A DNA stretch of 64,000 nucleotides. Origin: Clostridia bacterium (GTDB taxonomy: Bacteria; Bacillota; Clostridia; Christensenellales; Aristaeellaceae). Position 1 is the stretch's first letter. Every line of letters starts with the position of its first letter. The stretch lies in the NCBI GenBank assembly GCA_017541105.1, contig JAFXZS010000017.1, positions 33,630-97,629 of the forward strand, read 5' to 3'. This document shows, one piece after another, positions 41,273-50,929 of this stretch. Made by a program: the position numbers and the translations under genes. The notes beneath the pieces are model-generated. The model had not been told where the DNA came from. It worked only from the letters and a program-made list of their open reading frames with translations, and did no database searches.

Positions 41273-42160
41273 ATGTTTGAACGATTTGAGGTTCTGCGGG
41301 ACGCGGAGATGAGCCGCTTCACGACACTGAAGCTGGGAGGGCCCGCGGATTATCTCGCGTTTCCGCGAAGCGCGGAAGAGATTACAGCGCTGTTCGAGGA
41401 AGCCGGAAAGGCCGGGATGCCCGTCACCGTGATCGGCCACGGGAGCAATCTGCTGGTGCTGGACGGCGGGATCCGCGGACTGGTGATCCGGGTGGAAAAG
41501 AACATGCGCACGATCCGCCGCGAAGGGAACCGGATCATCGCACAGGCCGGCGCCATGCTGGGGACAGTGGCCGCCGCGGCGGCGGAAGCCGGGCTTACGG
41601 GCCTGGAGTTCGCCTGCGGAATTCCCGGAACCGTCGGGGGCGGTGTTTCGATGAATGCCGGCGCCTATGACGGAGAGATGGCGAATGTGACGGAACGGGT
41701 GGACGGGATTTATCCGGACGGCAGGCCTGTGTCGCTGAACCGGGAGGAAATGTGCTTCGGATACCGGACCTCCGCTGTGAAACAAATGGACTTTGTGGTC
41801 ACGGAGGTGACCCTTGCGCTGCAGCCGGGAGATCCTCAGGCGATCCGGGCCAGGATGGCGGAGCTGACTGCCCGGCGCGCGGAAAAGCAGCCGCTGGACC
41901 TGCCCAGTGCCGGCAGTACATTCAAGCGCCCGGAAGGCTTCTATGCCGCGGCGCTGATTGACCAGTGCGGCCTGAAGGGATACAGCATCGGAGACGCTGA
42001 AGTGAGCCTGAAGCATGCCGGTTTTCTCATCAACCGGGGCAGCAGCAGCCGGGATTATCTGGCGCTGGTCCGCCATGTGCAGAAAATTGTTGAGGAGCGG
42101 GCGGGGGTCCGACTGGAGCCCGAGATCCGAATTCTGGGCGAGGAGGCCGAGCCGGCATGA
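41273..42160 (+). CDS. murB: UDP-N-acetylenolpyruvoylglucosamine reductase
   Basis: ATG 41273 follows AAGGAG by 10 bases; the longer frame overlaps the Nudix gene. The 295-residue protein has the FAD-binding GHGSNLLV and GGVSMNAGAYDGEM and the CFGYRTS motif, and ends in LEPEIRILGE. It makes UDP-MurNAc for peptidoglycan. It overlaps rapZ by the ATGA signal. Confidence 0.96.
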   Translation: MFERFEVLRDAEMSRFTTLKLGGPADYLAFPRSAEEITALFEEAGKAGMPVTVIGHGSNLLVLDGGIRGLVIRVEKNMRTIRREGNRIIAQAGAMLGTVAAAAAEAGLTGLEFACGIPGTVGGGVSMNAGAYDGEMANVTERVDGIYPDGRPVSLNREEMCFGYRTSAVKQMDFVVTEVTLALQPGDPQAIRARMAELTARRAEKQPLDLPSAGSTFKRPEGFYAAALIDQCGLKGYSIGDAEVSLKHAGFLINRGSSSRDYLALVRHVQKIVEERAGVRLEPEIRILGEEAEPA

Positions 42161-43062
42161 CGTATTTTATTGTAACCGGGCAAAGCGGCGCGGGAAAAAC
42201 CGCCTGTGTCCACTATCTTGAGGACAAAGGCAGCTTCTGCATGGACAACATTCCGCCGATTATGGTGCCGAAGCTGATCGAGGTCTTTGACACGACGCCC
42301 ACCCGGTCCCAGACGGTGACCCTGGGGGTTGACGCCCGCAGCGGCGAGTTTTTTGACGCCCACGCAGTGGCCGGAATGATCCGGGAACTGAACCGCCTGG
42401 GGCATTCCATCAAAACCATATTCATGGAAGCCAGCGATGAGACGCTGCTGGACCGGTACAAGGAAACACGGCGGGACCATCCCCTGAGCCAGGAAGGCCT
42501 GTCCCTGATGCAGGCAATTGCCGAGGAACGGGTCCGGCTGCAGCCGCTGCGGGAGATCGCCGGCTGCGTCATTGATACGACAGGGGTTTCCTCCCGGGCC
42601 ATGCGGAAGCTGCTGGACAAGCATCTGAGCAGCCTGCTGGAGGCGGATCCGCCGATCCGGGCGGAGGTCATGAGTTTCGGCTTTAAGCGCGGGCTGCCCC
42701 GCCAGGCGGACCTGGTGGTGGACGTGCGGTTCCTGCCCAATCCGTTTTACATTGAGAGCCTGTGCCGGCACAGCGGACTGGACGAAGATGTCCGGGCGTT
42801 TGTGATGGAGCATCCCGTCACAAAAGAGTTTATGGAAAAATGGAAGGACCTGCTTTCTTTCCTGATTCCCTGCTACCGGGAGGAGGGCAAGCACCGCCTG
42901 GTGATTGCCGTGGGGTGCACCGGCGGGGCGCACCGGAGCGTGGCCATCGCGGAGGCTATCGGGGAATTTCTGCGGCAGATGGGCCTGCCCACGCAGATCA
43001 ACCACCGCGACCTGCTGCTTGAACAGGCCCATTGGGAGAATCCGGTGGAGGACGGCGAATAA
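42157..43062 (+). CDS. rapZ: RapZ/YvcJ RNase adapter, P-loop NTPase
   Basis: 301 residues. Walker A GQSGAGKT at residues 8-15, a DNIPP motif near 30, and the family C-terminal sequence AVGCTGGAHRSVAIAE (core GCTGGAHRSVA). RapZ/YvcJ binds nucleotides and, in other species, regulates RNA turnover or competence. It runs directly into whiA (the stop and start share a base). The usual yvcK gene between rapZ and whiA is missing. Confidence 0.93.
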   Translation: MTYFIVTGQSGAGKTACVHYLEDKGSFCMDNIPPIMVPKLIEVFDTTPTRSQTVTLGVDARSGEFFDAHAVAGMIRELNRLGHSIKTIFMEASDETLLDRYKETRRDHPLSQEGLSLMQAIAEERVRLQPLREIAGCVIDTTGVSSRAMRKLLDKHLSSLLEADPPIRAEVMSFGFKRGLPRQADLVVDVRFLPNPFYIESLCRHSGLDEDVRAFVMEHPVTKEFMEKWKDLLSFLIPCYREEGKHRLVIAVGCTGGAHRSVAIAEAIGEFLRQMGLPTQINHRDLLLEQAHWENPVEDGE

Positions 43063-44021
43063 TGCGGGCAAAGGAACGGCAAAGCTTTGCAGCCCTGGTA
43101 CGGGAGGAACTGATCCGCCTGCCCGCGGGGAAACCCTGCTGCATGCTGAGTGAAATCTCCGCCCTGACCCAGACCTCCGGCCATCTGGCGCTCCGGGGCG
43201 GAAGCGGCTTGTCCGTCAGCTACCGGCTGGAGGACGCGGGGGTGGCAAGGCGGCTGTTTCAGCTGCTGAAAAAGCGGCTGGGAGTGAATCCCTCGCTGCA
43301 TTTTACCCAGACCTCCCGGCTGGGAGGGCGGCGGCTCTGCGTGCTGACGTTGAGCGGCGAAGACGCGAAAAGCCTTCTGGACGCGCTGCACATGACGGAA
43401 ACCGATGAGTACGGCCAGATGCACCTGAAACGGACGGCGCCGCGCCATCCGATGACGCGGCAGTGCTGCCGGCGGGCATTTCTGCGGGGCGTGTTTCTTG
43501 GAGCCGGCACGGTGACGCATCCCGAGAAGGGGTACCACTTTGAATGGAAAGCGGAGGATGAGCAGCTGCTTCGGATCCTGGGAAAACTGCTGGAGAAATG
43601 CGACCTGCCTTTCCATACATACCAGCGAAAAGGGCAGCAGATCGTGTACCTCAAGGGCGCCCAGCAGATTGCGGATGTACTGGCGCTGATGGGAGCGGGA
43701 CAGAGCGTGCTCCAGATGGAGAATATCCGGATTCAGAAGCAGCTGCGCGCCATGGCGGTCCGTGCGGCGAACTGCGACGAGCATAACGGGGAACGCATGC
43801 TGGACGCGGGCCACCGGCAGGCGGAGGCGATCCGCCAGATTTCCCTGAAACAGGGCCTGTTTACCCTGCCGCCCACGCTGCAGGAGGTCGCCCGGATTCG
43901 GCTGGAGAACCCGGACCTGAGCCTGAAGGATCTTGGAAACATGCTGAAGGTGCCGATCGGCAAGAGCGGCATCAATCACCGGATGCGGCGGCTGATGGAG
44001 ATCGCTGAGGAACTTCACTGA
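43062..44021 (+). CDS. whiA: WhiA-type DNA-binding protein
   Basis: 319 residues; SD GGAGG 10 bases before. The N-terminal LAGLIDADG-like domain shows FLRGVFLGAGTVTHPEKGYHFEW (core RGVFLGAGTV), and the C-terminal HTH shows LKDLGNMLKVPIGKSGINHRMRR (core IGKSGINHRMRR), which is the WhiA signature. WhiA is a sporulation or cell-division regulator in Actinobacteria and Firmicutes. It follows rapZ directly. Confidence 0.95.
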   Translation: MRAKERQSFAALVREELIRLPAGKPCCMLSEISALTQTSGHLALRGGSGLSVSYRLEDAGVARRLFQLLKKRLGVNPSLHFTQTSRLGGRRLCVLTLSGEDAKSLLDALHMTETDEYGQMHLKRTAPRHPMTRQCCRRAFLRGVFLGAGTVTHPEKGYHFEWKAEDEQLLRILGKLLEKCDLPFHTYQRKGQQIVYLKGAQQIADVLALMGAGQSVLQMENIRIQKQLRAMAVRAANCDEHNGERMLDAGHRQAEAIRQISLKQGLFTLPPTLQEVARIRLENPDLSLKDLGNMLKVPIGKSGINHRMRRLMEIAEELH

Positions 44022-44045
44022 TAAAACGACGGAGGAGGGAAGCCC

Positions 44046-46082
44046 ATGATTGCATCGCTGGCATACATGATGATGTATCTGGCCTTTGGCATTCTTTCCA
44101 TCCGTTTCCTGCTGCCGAGGCACAAGCAGCTGAACAGGATCTGGCTGGGGCTGAGCCTGGGTGTCCTGGAGGAGATGTGGCTTCCGGCACTCAGCGCGTT
44201 TCTGTTCGGGTTTACGGCCCTCGCGCACGCGGCGGCGGCGGGGCTGCTCCTGCTGATCACCCTGCTGTGCTATATCCTGCGGGACCGGCGGGATCCTGCT
44301 CCCTGGGATGAGGAGGAAAAGCGGGAGCTGCGGCGGATGCTGCCGGTGATGATTCCGCTGATTATCCTGAGCATCTATCTGCAGATTACGCATACGATGC
44401 GGGCAGACGCGGCGGGGAACTGGCATGTGGGCCAGAGCACATACGGGGATCTGCCGATGCATATGAGCTTTGTGACGGGGCTGGTAGGGAAGCGCTTTCC
44501 GGCGGATTATCCCTTCTATCCCGGAGCCCGGCTGAGCTATCCCTTCCTGACGGATTCCCTCAGCTCCACTTTCCTGCTGCTGGGCAGCAGCCTGCAGGCT
44601 TCCCTGATTGTGCCCGGCGTGGTGATGATGGCCCTGTGCTATATGGGCGTGCTGGTGCTGGGCCGGGAGATGACCGCGGGAGGAAAAGCCGCCGTGCTTG
44701 CGGCGCTGCTGTTCTTCCTGAACGGCGGACTGGGCTTCCTGTATGATTTTGATATGGCCGGCGGCAGCTGGGAGGCGCAGGCCGGCGCATCCTTCTTCGA
44801 ACAGATCGGGCAGACCGTATCGGGCTGGTTCCGGACGGTGGGGGACAGGATCGGGGCCATTCTGACCGGATACTACAAGACGCCTACGAACCAGCCGGAT
44901 CCAAATAACCTGCGCTGGTCCAACGTGATCTGCGACCTGATGATTCCCCAGCGGACGCTGCTGGGCGGATGGTGCACGGTCATGCCCTGCTTCTATCTGC
45001 TGGACGCTGTGTTCCGCCCGCGGAAGCGGGATCCGGAAAACAATGCCCGGGGCCTGGTGCTTCTGGGCCTGTGGGCAGGCGCGCTGCCGCTGATTCATAC
45101 CCACAGCTTTCTGGCGCTGGCGCTGGCTTCCCTGGGATGCATGGCATACGACCTGATCCACGGAGATCCGGACGCGATGATGTGCCGGCGGACCCGGGGG
45201 AGAATCCTGGCGCCGTACCTGATCTACGCGGGGATCACCGCGCTGCTGGCTGTCCCCCAGCTGCTGGACTTCACGTTCCGGCAGGCTTTCCAGGAGGACG
45301 CGGGACACAGTTTCCTTCAGTTTCAGTTCAACTGGGTCAATAACCCCGGAGGCCGGGGCATGCGGGATCTGTACCTGTGGTTCTATATCAAGAATCTGGG
45401 GCTGCCCTTCCTGGCCCTGATTGCCGCGCTGTTCGACAAGAATCCCCGGAACAGGCGGATCTTCGCCATGGCACTGCCCATTATCCTGGCGGCGGAATTC
45501 TGCCGCTTTCAGCCGAACGAATACGATAACAACAAGCTGCTGTACCTGGCCTGGCTGCTGTGCTGCATGATTATCGCGGACTGGTGCGCCGGGATCTGGA
45601 AGCGGCTGCAGGGCACCCGGAGCTGCACCGTGCTGGCTGTGATGGCGGCCTTTGTGACCTTTCTGAGCGCCGGGCTGACCATCTGGCGGGAATGCGTGTC
45701 TGATTACGTGGCTTTCACCCGGAGCAGTGTGGAAGCAGGGGAATTTGTGCGGGACCGGACGGAGGAAGACGCGGTATTCATGACAGGCACACAGCACCTG
45801 AACCCGGTCTGCGCCATCGGCGGAAGGACCGTTGTCTGCGGGCCGGACCTGTGGCTGTACTGGCATGGATTTGATACCGGTGAACGGCAGGAGGAGCTGC
45901 GGCTGTTCTATGAGGATCCGGAGGCATACCCGGAAATTCCCGCGGGATACGGTGTCAGCTATATCTATGTTTCCTCCTATGAACGAAACAATTATGAGGT
46001 GGATGAGGAAGCCCTGGACCGGAACTATGTGAAGGTGTTTGAGAACGGGGAAACCACCATCTGGAAAATCCCGAAAGGGTGA
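44046..46082 (+). CDS. Large multi-pass membrane protein, GT-C glycosyltransferase-like
   Basis: 678 residues, SD GGAGGAGGG. About 13 membrane helices with long outer loops. Features: DLPMHMSFVTGL, RFPADYPFYPGARLSYPF and a C-terminal soluble segment with YIYVSSYERNN. The layout fits the GT-C/YfhO- or DUF2298-like family, which transfers sugars from polyprenyl donors to wall polymers or lipids. The large first loop has an Asp (THTMRADAAGNW, STYGDLPMH) that could be catalytic. Substrate unknown. It follows whiA by 24 bases and ends at a terminator. Confidence 0.7.
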   Translation: MIASLAYMMMYLAFGILSIRFLLPRHKQLNRIWLGLSLGVLEEMWLPALSAFLFGFTALAHAAAAGLLLLITLLCYILRDRRDPAPWDEEEKRELRRMLPVMIPLIILSIYLQITHTMRADAAGNWHVGQSTYGDLPMHMSFVTGLVGKRFPADYPFYPGARLSYPFLTDSLSSTFLLLGSSLQASLIVPGVVMMALCYMGVLVLGREMTAGGKAAVLAALLFFLNGGLGFLYDFDMAGGSWEAQAGASFFEQIGQTVSGWFRTVGDRIGAILTGYYKTPTNQPDPNNLRWSNVICDLMIPQRTLLGGWCTVMPCFYLLDAVFRPRKRDPENNARGLVLLGLWAGALPLIHTHSFLALALASLGCMAYDLIHGDPDAMMCRRTRGRILAPYLIYAGITALLAVPQLLDFTFRQAFQEDAGHSFLQFQFNWVNNPGGRGMRDLYLWFYIKNLGLPFLALIAALFDKNPRNRRIFAMALPIILAAEFCRFQPNEYDNNKLLYLAWLLCCMIIADWCAGIWKRLQGTRSCTVLAVMAAFVTFLSAGLTIWRECVSDYVAFTRSSVEAGEFVRDRTEEDAVFMTGTQHLNPVCAIGGRTVVCGPDLWLYWHGFDTGERQEELRLFYEDPEAYPEIPAGYGVSYIYVSSYERNNYEVDEEALDRNYVKVFENGETTIWKIPKG

Positions 46083-46086
46083 GCTG

Positions 46087-46110
46087 CCGGGCGGGTCCGC
46101 CCGGTTTTTT
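46087..46110 (+). terminator. Rho-independent terminator
   Basis: Perfect stem CCGGGCGG/CCGCCCGG, two-base loop, then TTTTTT; ends the unit of 40.2-46.1 kb. Confidence 0.9.
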
Positions 46111-46111
46111 C

Positions 46112-46140
46112 TTGCTTTTTCGGGGGATATGGTCTAAAAT
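46112..46140 (+). promoter_or_regulatory. Promoter of yybS-rplI-dnaB
   Basis: TTGCTT (46112-46117) and TAAAAT (46135-46140), spacer 17, about 40 bases before the first start. Confidence 0.6.
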
Positions 46141-46180
46141 AGAGTGATATCTTGCAGGCTTTTGCCGGGGAGGTGACGGG

Positions 46181-47200
46181 ATGGAAGAGAATCGGGCGGA
46201 GCAGCGGTGGCTTGCTCCCGCGGTGCTTGCGGCGCTGACGGTGCTGGCAGCCGTGCTGGGCATTCCATTCCTGGCAGCGGCAATGCTGATACTGCCGGTG
46301 GCGGCAGCCTGCCTGGCGTTTACCTCCGGATGGGCCGGAGCAGCCGCACTGTGCGGCGCCGCCTGTGCCGCGGGGATTGTTGTGTTTCCTTCGGAAGCCT
46401 GGCCGGTTACGGTGCTTTGGTGCGCCGGAAACGGACTGGTTTCCTGCCTTCCCATGAAGAAGCTCCTGATGCGCCCTGCCGCGCAGGCCGGGGTATGCCT
46501 GGCTGCCTGGGCTGCCGGGCTGGGAACGCTGCTGGCCCTGACCGGCGGGCAGATTATCGGCGGGCTGGCACAGGCAGCCTGCGACGCCATCGACCGGAGC
46601 CCGGAGGGGACGGAGATTCTGCTGAGAGCCTACAGCATGGGATATGCGCGGCTGGAGGGAACAGAGGCGATGTTCTCCGTGGTGAGGACGATGGCACTGC
46701 CGGCTTCCGTACGGCTGCAGCTGCTGTACAGCCTGCGCGTATCGCTGGAGGAGATGCTCCCCTCCCTGCTGTGTTCAGCAATTATTTACCACACAGCGCT
46801 GACCGTGCTGCTGACCGCGGAAATACCGGATGTGCTGCGCCGCAGGCGCGGGCTGCACGGGGTGTACAGGCCCATGGAACAGTGGTATATGCCCCGCCGG
46901 CTGGGAACGGCAGTGTTCGCCCTGTGCATCGGCTGGGTGGTCGCCTTTCTGGCGGAGGACGGCGTCTGCGCGTACCTGGGCTGGCTGTGCGCGGATGTGT
47001 TCCGGGCCGCGTTCCTGCTGCAGGGCGTGTGCTGGATGATGTGGATGGGCCGTAAGATGGGAGTCGGCAGGACGGTGCGGAGCGTATGGCCCGTGATTCT
47101 GTCGGTGATGATTCCGCTGATCCCCATCCTGATGGGAATGATTGATCAACGGAGGGACGCGCGTCATCTGCGTCCGGAGAAGGAGGTTGAACAGGAATGA
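46181..47200 (+). CDS. YybS-like membrane protein (DUF2232)
   Basis: 339 residues, with about eight membrane helices and a basic C-terminal tail (RRDARHLRPEKEVEQE). It is recognised mainly by position: in B. subtilis and relatives yybS sits upstream of rplI and dnaB (dnaC). The size and helix pattern fit. It overlaps rplI by the ATGA signal. The c-di-AMP phosphodiesterase gene (gdpP/yybT) usually between it and rplI is absent. Confidence 0.75.
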   Translation: MEENRAEQRWLAPAVLAALTVLAAVLGIPFLAAAMLILPVAAACLAFTSGWAGAAALCGAACAAGIVVFPSEAWPVTVLWCAGNGLVSCLPMKKLLMRPAAQAGVCLAAWAAGLGTLLALTGGQIIGGLAQAACDAIDRSPEGTEILLRAYSMGYARLEGTEAMFSVVRTMALPASVRLQLLYSLRVSLEEMLPSLLCSAIIYHTALTVLLTAEIPDVLRRRRGLHGVYRPMEQWYMPRRLGTAVFALCIGWVVAFLAEDGVCAYLGWLCADVFRAAFLLQGVCWMMWMGRKMGVGRTVRSVWPVILSVMIPLIPILMGMIDQRRDARHLRPEKEVEQE

Positions 47201-47649
47201 AGGTCGTTTTGCTGAAAGATGTCAAGAACATGGGGAAGCGGGATGACATTGTGACGGTCAGCGATGGGTACGCAAGGAACTTTCTGTTCCCCCAGAAGCT
47301 GGCGGCGGAGGCAAAGGAAGGGACGCTGAAGGAAATCGCGCGGAAGCGCAGCGCCCAGGAAGCCCGGGAAGCCGAACAGCGGGCTGAGGCGGAGGCCAAG
47401 GCGGCGCTGCTGCGGGGCAAAATCATCGCTCTGCAGGTGAAATGCGGCGAAAAAGGGCGGCTCTACGGCAGCGTAACCAGCGCGGAAGTCGCGGAAGCCC
47501 TGGAAAAACAGTACGGGATCCAGGCAGACAAGAGAAAGATTGACATCGGCGATCCGATCCGCGAAACGGGGATCCGGGAAATCACGGTCCGGCTGTATAC
47601 CGGTGTGACGACAAAGATGAAGCTGGATGTCCAGCCGATCCAGAAATAA
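47197..47649 (+). CDS. rplI: Ribosomal protein bL9
   Basis: 150 residues, SD GGAGG. The N-terminal domain MKVVLLKDVKNMGKRDDIVTV and DGYARNFLFPQKLA are the bL9 signature, followed by a long helix and the C-terminal domain. Large-subunit protein near the L1 stalk. Twelve bases before dnaB. Confidence 0.97.
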   Translation: MKVVLLKDVKNMGKRDDIVTVSDGYARNFLFPQKLAAEAKEGTLKEIARKRSAQEAREAEQRAEAEAKAALLRGKIIALQVKCGEKGRLYGSVTSAEVAEALEKQYGIQADKRKIDIGDPIRETGIREITVRLYTGVTTKMKLDVQPIQK

Positions 47650-47661
47650 CGGAGCGACCGC

Positions 47662-49029
47662 ATGGAAAATCCGGAGGAATTCAGAGGGACGGTACCGCCC
47701 TACAGCGCGGAGGCGGAGGTCAGCGTTCTGGGCGCTATGCTGCAGGACAGCGCCGCTGTGCTCCGGGGAATGGAGCAGCTGAAACCGGACGATTTCTATC
47801 TGCCGGAGCATCGTGAACTGTTTTCGGTGATTACAGCGCTGAACCAGGCGCATTCCCCGATCGACCTGGTGACGGTGCACGCGGAACTGGCCCGGCGGGG
47901 AACCCTGGAGGGAGTCGGCGGGGACGCGGCATTGCTGCGGATCCTGAATCAGGTGCCGACTTACGCCAATGTAAAGGCCTATATCGATATCGTACAGGAA
48001 AAGAGCACGCTGCGGAAGCTGATTGCCGCGTGCCAGCGGATCAGCCGGGAATGCTATACCCAGCAGACCCCTGTGCGGGAAACGCTCGCGTCCGCGGAAA
48101 AGGCGATTTTCGACCTGGTGATGAACCGGGCGGACGGGGAGGCCCTGAAACCTCTGAGCGAGGTCATCGTCCGGACGCTCGATCAGATGGAGGAGCTGTC
48201 GCGGCTGAAAGGCGCGATCGCGGGAGTGCCCACGGGGTTTGTGGACCTGGACAGCCTGCTGACGGGGCTGCACAGCGGCGAACTGGTGGTGGTCGGCGCC
48301 AGGCCGTCCATGGGAAAGACTTCCTTTGCCATGAATGTGGCGGCCCACGCGAGCCTGAACCGGGGAAAGTCGGTGGCGGTGTTTACGCTGGAAATGCCCC
48401 GGGAACAAATCGCCATGCGCATGCTCTGCTCGGACGCGCGGGTTGACATGCAACGGGTCCGGAAGGGCACGCTGAGCGACGGAGACTGGGTCAAACTGGC
48501 CAATTCGGTCGGCCCCATGGCCCGCGCGCATATGTATATTGATGATACGGCGGGCATTACGCCGGGAATCCTGCGGTCCAGATGCCGCCGCCTGATGATG
48601 GACAAGGGACTGGACCTGGTGGTGGTGGACTACCTGGGCCTGATGCACGCGGACGGGCGGACGGAGAACCGCCAGCTGGAGGTCAGTGAGATCAGCCGGC
48701 AGCTGAAAGCGATTGCCCTTGAGCTGAAGATCCCCATTATGGCCTGCGCGCAGCTATCCCGGGCCAACAAGGACCGGCTGGATAAACGGCCGGTGCTCAG
48801 CGACCTGCGGGACTCCGGCTCCATTGAGCAGGACGCGGACGTGGTGATGTTTCTTCACCGGGAAGAGTATTACAACAAAGAAACCGAAGACAGGAACATC
48901 GGCGAGGTGATCGTGGCGAAGCAGCGCAGCGGCCCTCTGGGCACAGTGAAGCTGGCCTGGCTCAGCGAGTATACAACCTTTGCCAATCTGGCAAGAGATA
49001 ACGGCTCCAACGGGGATATGCCTTATTAA
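47662..49029 (+). CDS. dnaB: Replicative DNA helicase
   Basis: 455 residues. N-terminal primase-binding domain (ETEQS-type start AEAEVSVLGAML), then the RecA-like core with Walker A GARPSMGKTSF at about residue 214 and Walker B LDLVVVDYLGLM at about 320. It unwinds DNA at the fork (B. subtilis DnaC homologue). It follows rplI by 12 bases. Confidence 0.97.
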   Translation: MENPEEFRGTVPPYSAEAEVSVLGAMLQDSAAVLRGMEQLKPDDFYLPEHRELFSVITALNQAHSPIDLVTVHAELARRGTLEGVGGDAALLRILNQVPTYANVKAYIDIVQEKSTLRKLIAACQRISRECYTQQTPVRETLASAEKAIFDLVMNRADGEALKPLSEVIVRTLDQMEELSRLKGAIAGVPTGFVDLDSLLTGLHSGELVVVGARPSMGKTSFAMNVAAHASLNRGKSVAVFTLEMPREQIAMRMLCSDARVDMQRVRKGTLSDGDWVKLANSVGPMARAHMYIDDTAGITPGILRSRCRRLMMDKGLDLVVVDYLGLMHADGRTENRQLEVSEISRQLKAIALELKIPIMACAQLSRANKDRLDKRPVLSDLRDSGSIEQDADVVMFLHREEYYNKETEDRNIGEVIVAKQRSGPLGTVKLAWLSEYTTFANLARDNGSNGDMPY

Positions 49030-49038
49030 GGAGGATTC

Positions 49039-49998
49039 ATGGAAACAGTTTCGGTATGCCAGATGCAGCGGGACACGCGATTTGAAGGTTTCCTGCTGGT
49101 TCGGTCCGCGGAAAAGCGGAAGGATGTAAAGGGCAACGATTACGTGGATCTGAATCTGACGGACCGGACGGGAGAGATCAACTGCAAGATCTGGAACTGG
49201 GACGGAACGACGGAGGTGCCGGAGAGCGGCATCGCGGTGAAGATTCGCGGAACCGTACAGGAATACAACGGACGGCTGCAGCTGCGCGTGGAAAGATGGC
49301 GCCCGGCCACACCGGAAGATCCGGTGGATATGAGCCTGCTGGTGCCCACGGCTCCCCGGAAACCGGAGGAGATGCTGGCGGAGATCCGGGAAACGGCGGC
49401 AAGCCTGTCCATTCCGGCGTTCCGGCAGCTGACGGAGGGAATGCTGGAACTGGCCGGCGAAGAGCTGGCATGGTTTCCGGCAGCCCAGCGGATGCACCAT
49501 GCGGAGCGCAGCGGCCTGCTACACCATACGACGGATATGCTACGGCTGGCGAAAGCAATGCTGGAGGTTTATCCGTGGCTGAACCGGGATCTTCTTCTGG
49601 CCGGCGTGATTATTCACGACCTGGGGAAGATTGAGGAACTGAAAAGCGACCAGGCCGGCAATGTGACGGATTACACCCGGGACGGACAGCTGCTGGGCCA
49701 CCTGGTCCGGGGCATCACGAACCTGAACCGGGTGGCGGACCGCCTGGGCATCCACGGCGAACCGGTCACCCTGCTGGAGCATATGCTGCTGAGCCATCAT
49801 GGGGAGAGCGAGTACGGAAGCCCGAAAGCTCCCATGTTCCCGGAAGCGGAGGCATTGCACTGGATTGATATTACCGATGCCCGGATGAATACCATGAAGG
49901 GCGTGGTGGACAAGACGCCGGAAGGAGCCTTCAGCGAGAAGATCTTCAGCCTGGACCGCCGGGTATACCATCCCCGGTACACAGACGACGCGGAATAG
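49039..49998 (+). CDS. YhaM-like 3'-5' exoribonuclease (OB + HD)
   Basis: 319 residues, SD AAGGAGG. An OB-fold nucleic-acid domain lies at 1-85 (RFEGFLLVRSAEKRKDV), then an HD domain with HHAERSGLLHH and the metal HD in IIHDLGKIEE (about residue 193) and LSHHGESEYGSP. This is the arrangement of YhaM-family 3'-5' exonucleases of Firmicutes. It may degrade RNA or ssDNA. It follows dnaB by 9 bases, so probably is in the same transcript. Confidence 0.88.
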   Translation: METVSVCQMQRDTRFEGFLLVRSAEKRKDVKGNDYVDLNLTDRTGEINCKIWNWDGTTEVPESGIAVKIRGTVQEYNGRLQLRVERWRPATPEDPVDMSLLVPTAPRKPEEMLAEIRETAASLSIPAFRQLTEGMLELAGEELAWFPAAQRMHHAERSGLLHHTTDMLRLAKAMLEVYPWLNRDLLLAGVIIHDLGKIEELKSDQAGNVTDYTRDGQLLGHLVRGITNLNRVADRLGIHGEPVTLLEHMLLSHHGESEYGSPKAPMFPEAEALHWIDITDARMNTMKGVVDKTPEGAFSEKIFSLDRRVYHPRYTDDAE

Positions 49999-50071
49999 CT
50001 TTGCCGCCATCCCGGGCAAAGTGAAGAACCGGCGGAGTAAAGGGATCATCATTCTGATCGGAGGGATCACC

Positions 50072-50905
50072 ATGAGGAACAAGAACACACGGAAGCTGAC
50101 CATTCTGTGCCTGGCACTGGTGCTGTGTGCCTGCCTGCTTTCCGGCTGCGGCCAGGAGAAGGAAACCTTCCCGAACCAGCCCCGGCAGGAAACGGCGACA
50201 ACTGCTCCCGAACAGCAGGGACAGCAGAATACGGAGGCCTCGGTGCCGGAAACCGTGAATTTCAACGACGGCTCCTATGACCCGGCCTCGGAGGAGGACG
50301 GGCAGGTTGAGTTCATCGCGGACAGCGCGACCCCTGCGCCCACCGTACGCAGCGAGTACGCCGGAGCGACCCCGGTGAAGATTGATCCGGTGGACAAGCC
50401 GACCCCGACCCCGCTGCCGAAGCTGACCTTTACCTATTCGAAGTATCAGGCGCAGGCCATGCACCTGTCCTTTGAAGGGCCTGCGGGCTGGATCGCGGAG
50501 GAGATCGGCACGGACCGCTTCAGGCTGACCAATCCGGATCCTTCCATGGATTACGCGGCCACCGTGGAGATTCAGGCGGTTCCCGTGACGAAGGATTACA
50601 GCCAGAAGGAGCTGACCAAAGAGGTCAAGACGTACCTGGACAACCTTCGGAGCCAGGGCGGCTTCGCCGATTTCGATTCCTCCAATACCGCGACCCGGGC
50701 CTTTATCGACGGCAACGGCGTGTACGCCACCTACAGGGGCACGCTGCAGGGCGTGGCGGAGACAGGCGTCGCCGGCCGGGTGATTATCAACTGTGTCAAA
50801 AAGACCCTCTATATTCTGCATGCCAGCTATCCCCGGGGCCTGGCGGACACCTTCGCGGACGGCGTATACAACAAGGTGCGCCATTCCATGAAGCTTACGG
50901 ACTGA
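50072..50905 (+). CDS. Lipoprotein of unknown function
   Basis: ATG 50072 follows GGAGGG; the frame extends 17 codons further upstream without signal. The 277-residue product has a lipobox LLSGCGQ, then a low-complexity region with TAPTP/PTPTPLP linkers to about residue 125, then a strand-rich domain (about 130-275; YQAQAMHLSFEGPAGWIAEE and FIDGNGVYATYRG) resembling the PsbP/YjcZ-type or DUF4367-like domains. It precedes the repeat protein by 24 bases. Confidence 0.75.
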   Translation: MRNKNTRKLTILCLALVLCACLLSGCGQEKETFPNQPRQETATTAPEQQGQQNTEASVPETVNFNDGSYDPASEEDGQVEFIADSATPAPTVRSEYAGATPVKIDPVDKPTPTPLPKLTFTYSKYQAQAMHLSFEGPAGWIAEEIGTDRFRLTNPDPSMDYAATVEIQAVPVTKDYSQKELTKEVKTYLDNLRSQGGFADFDSSNTATRAFIDGNGVYATYRGTLQGVAETGVAGRVIINCVKKTLYILHASYPRGLADTFADGVYNKVRHSMKLTD

Positions 50906-50929
50906 TCAACAATTGAGGCGAAACGAGAT

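Noticed and set aside
42873-45866. A 997-codon open frame on the minus strand
   Set aside because: It covers rapZ, whiA and the GT-C-like gene, all with clear family motifs. Its composition (Gln, His, Arg-rich) is that of a shadow frame.
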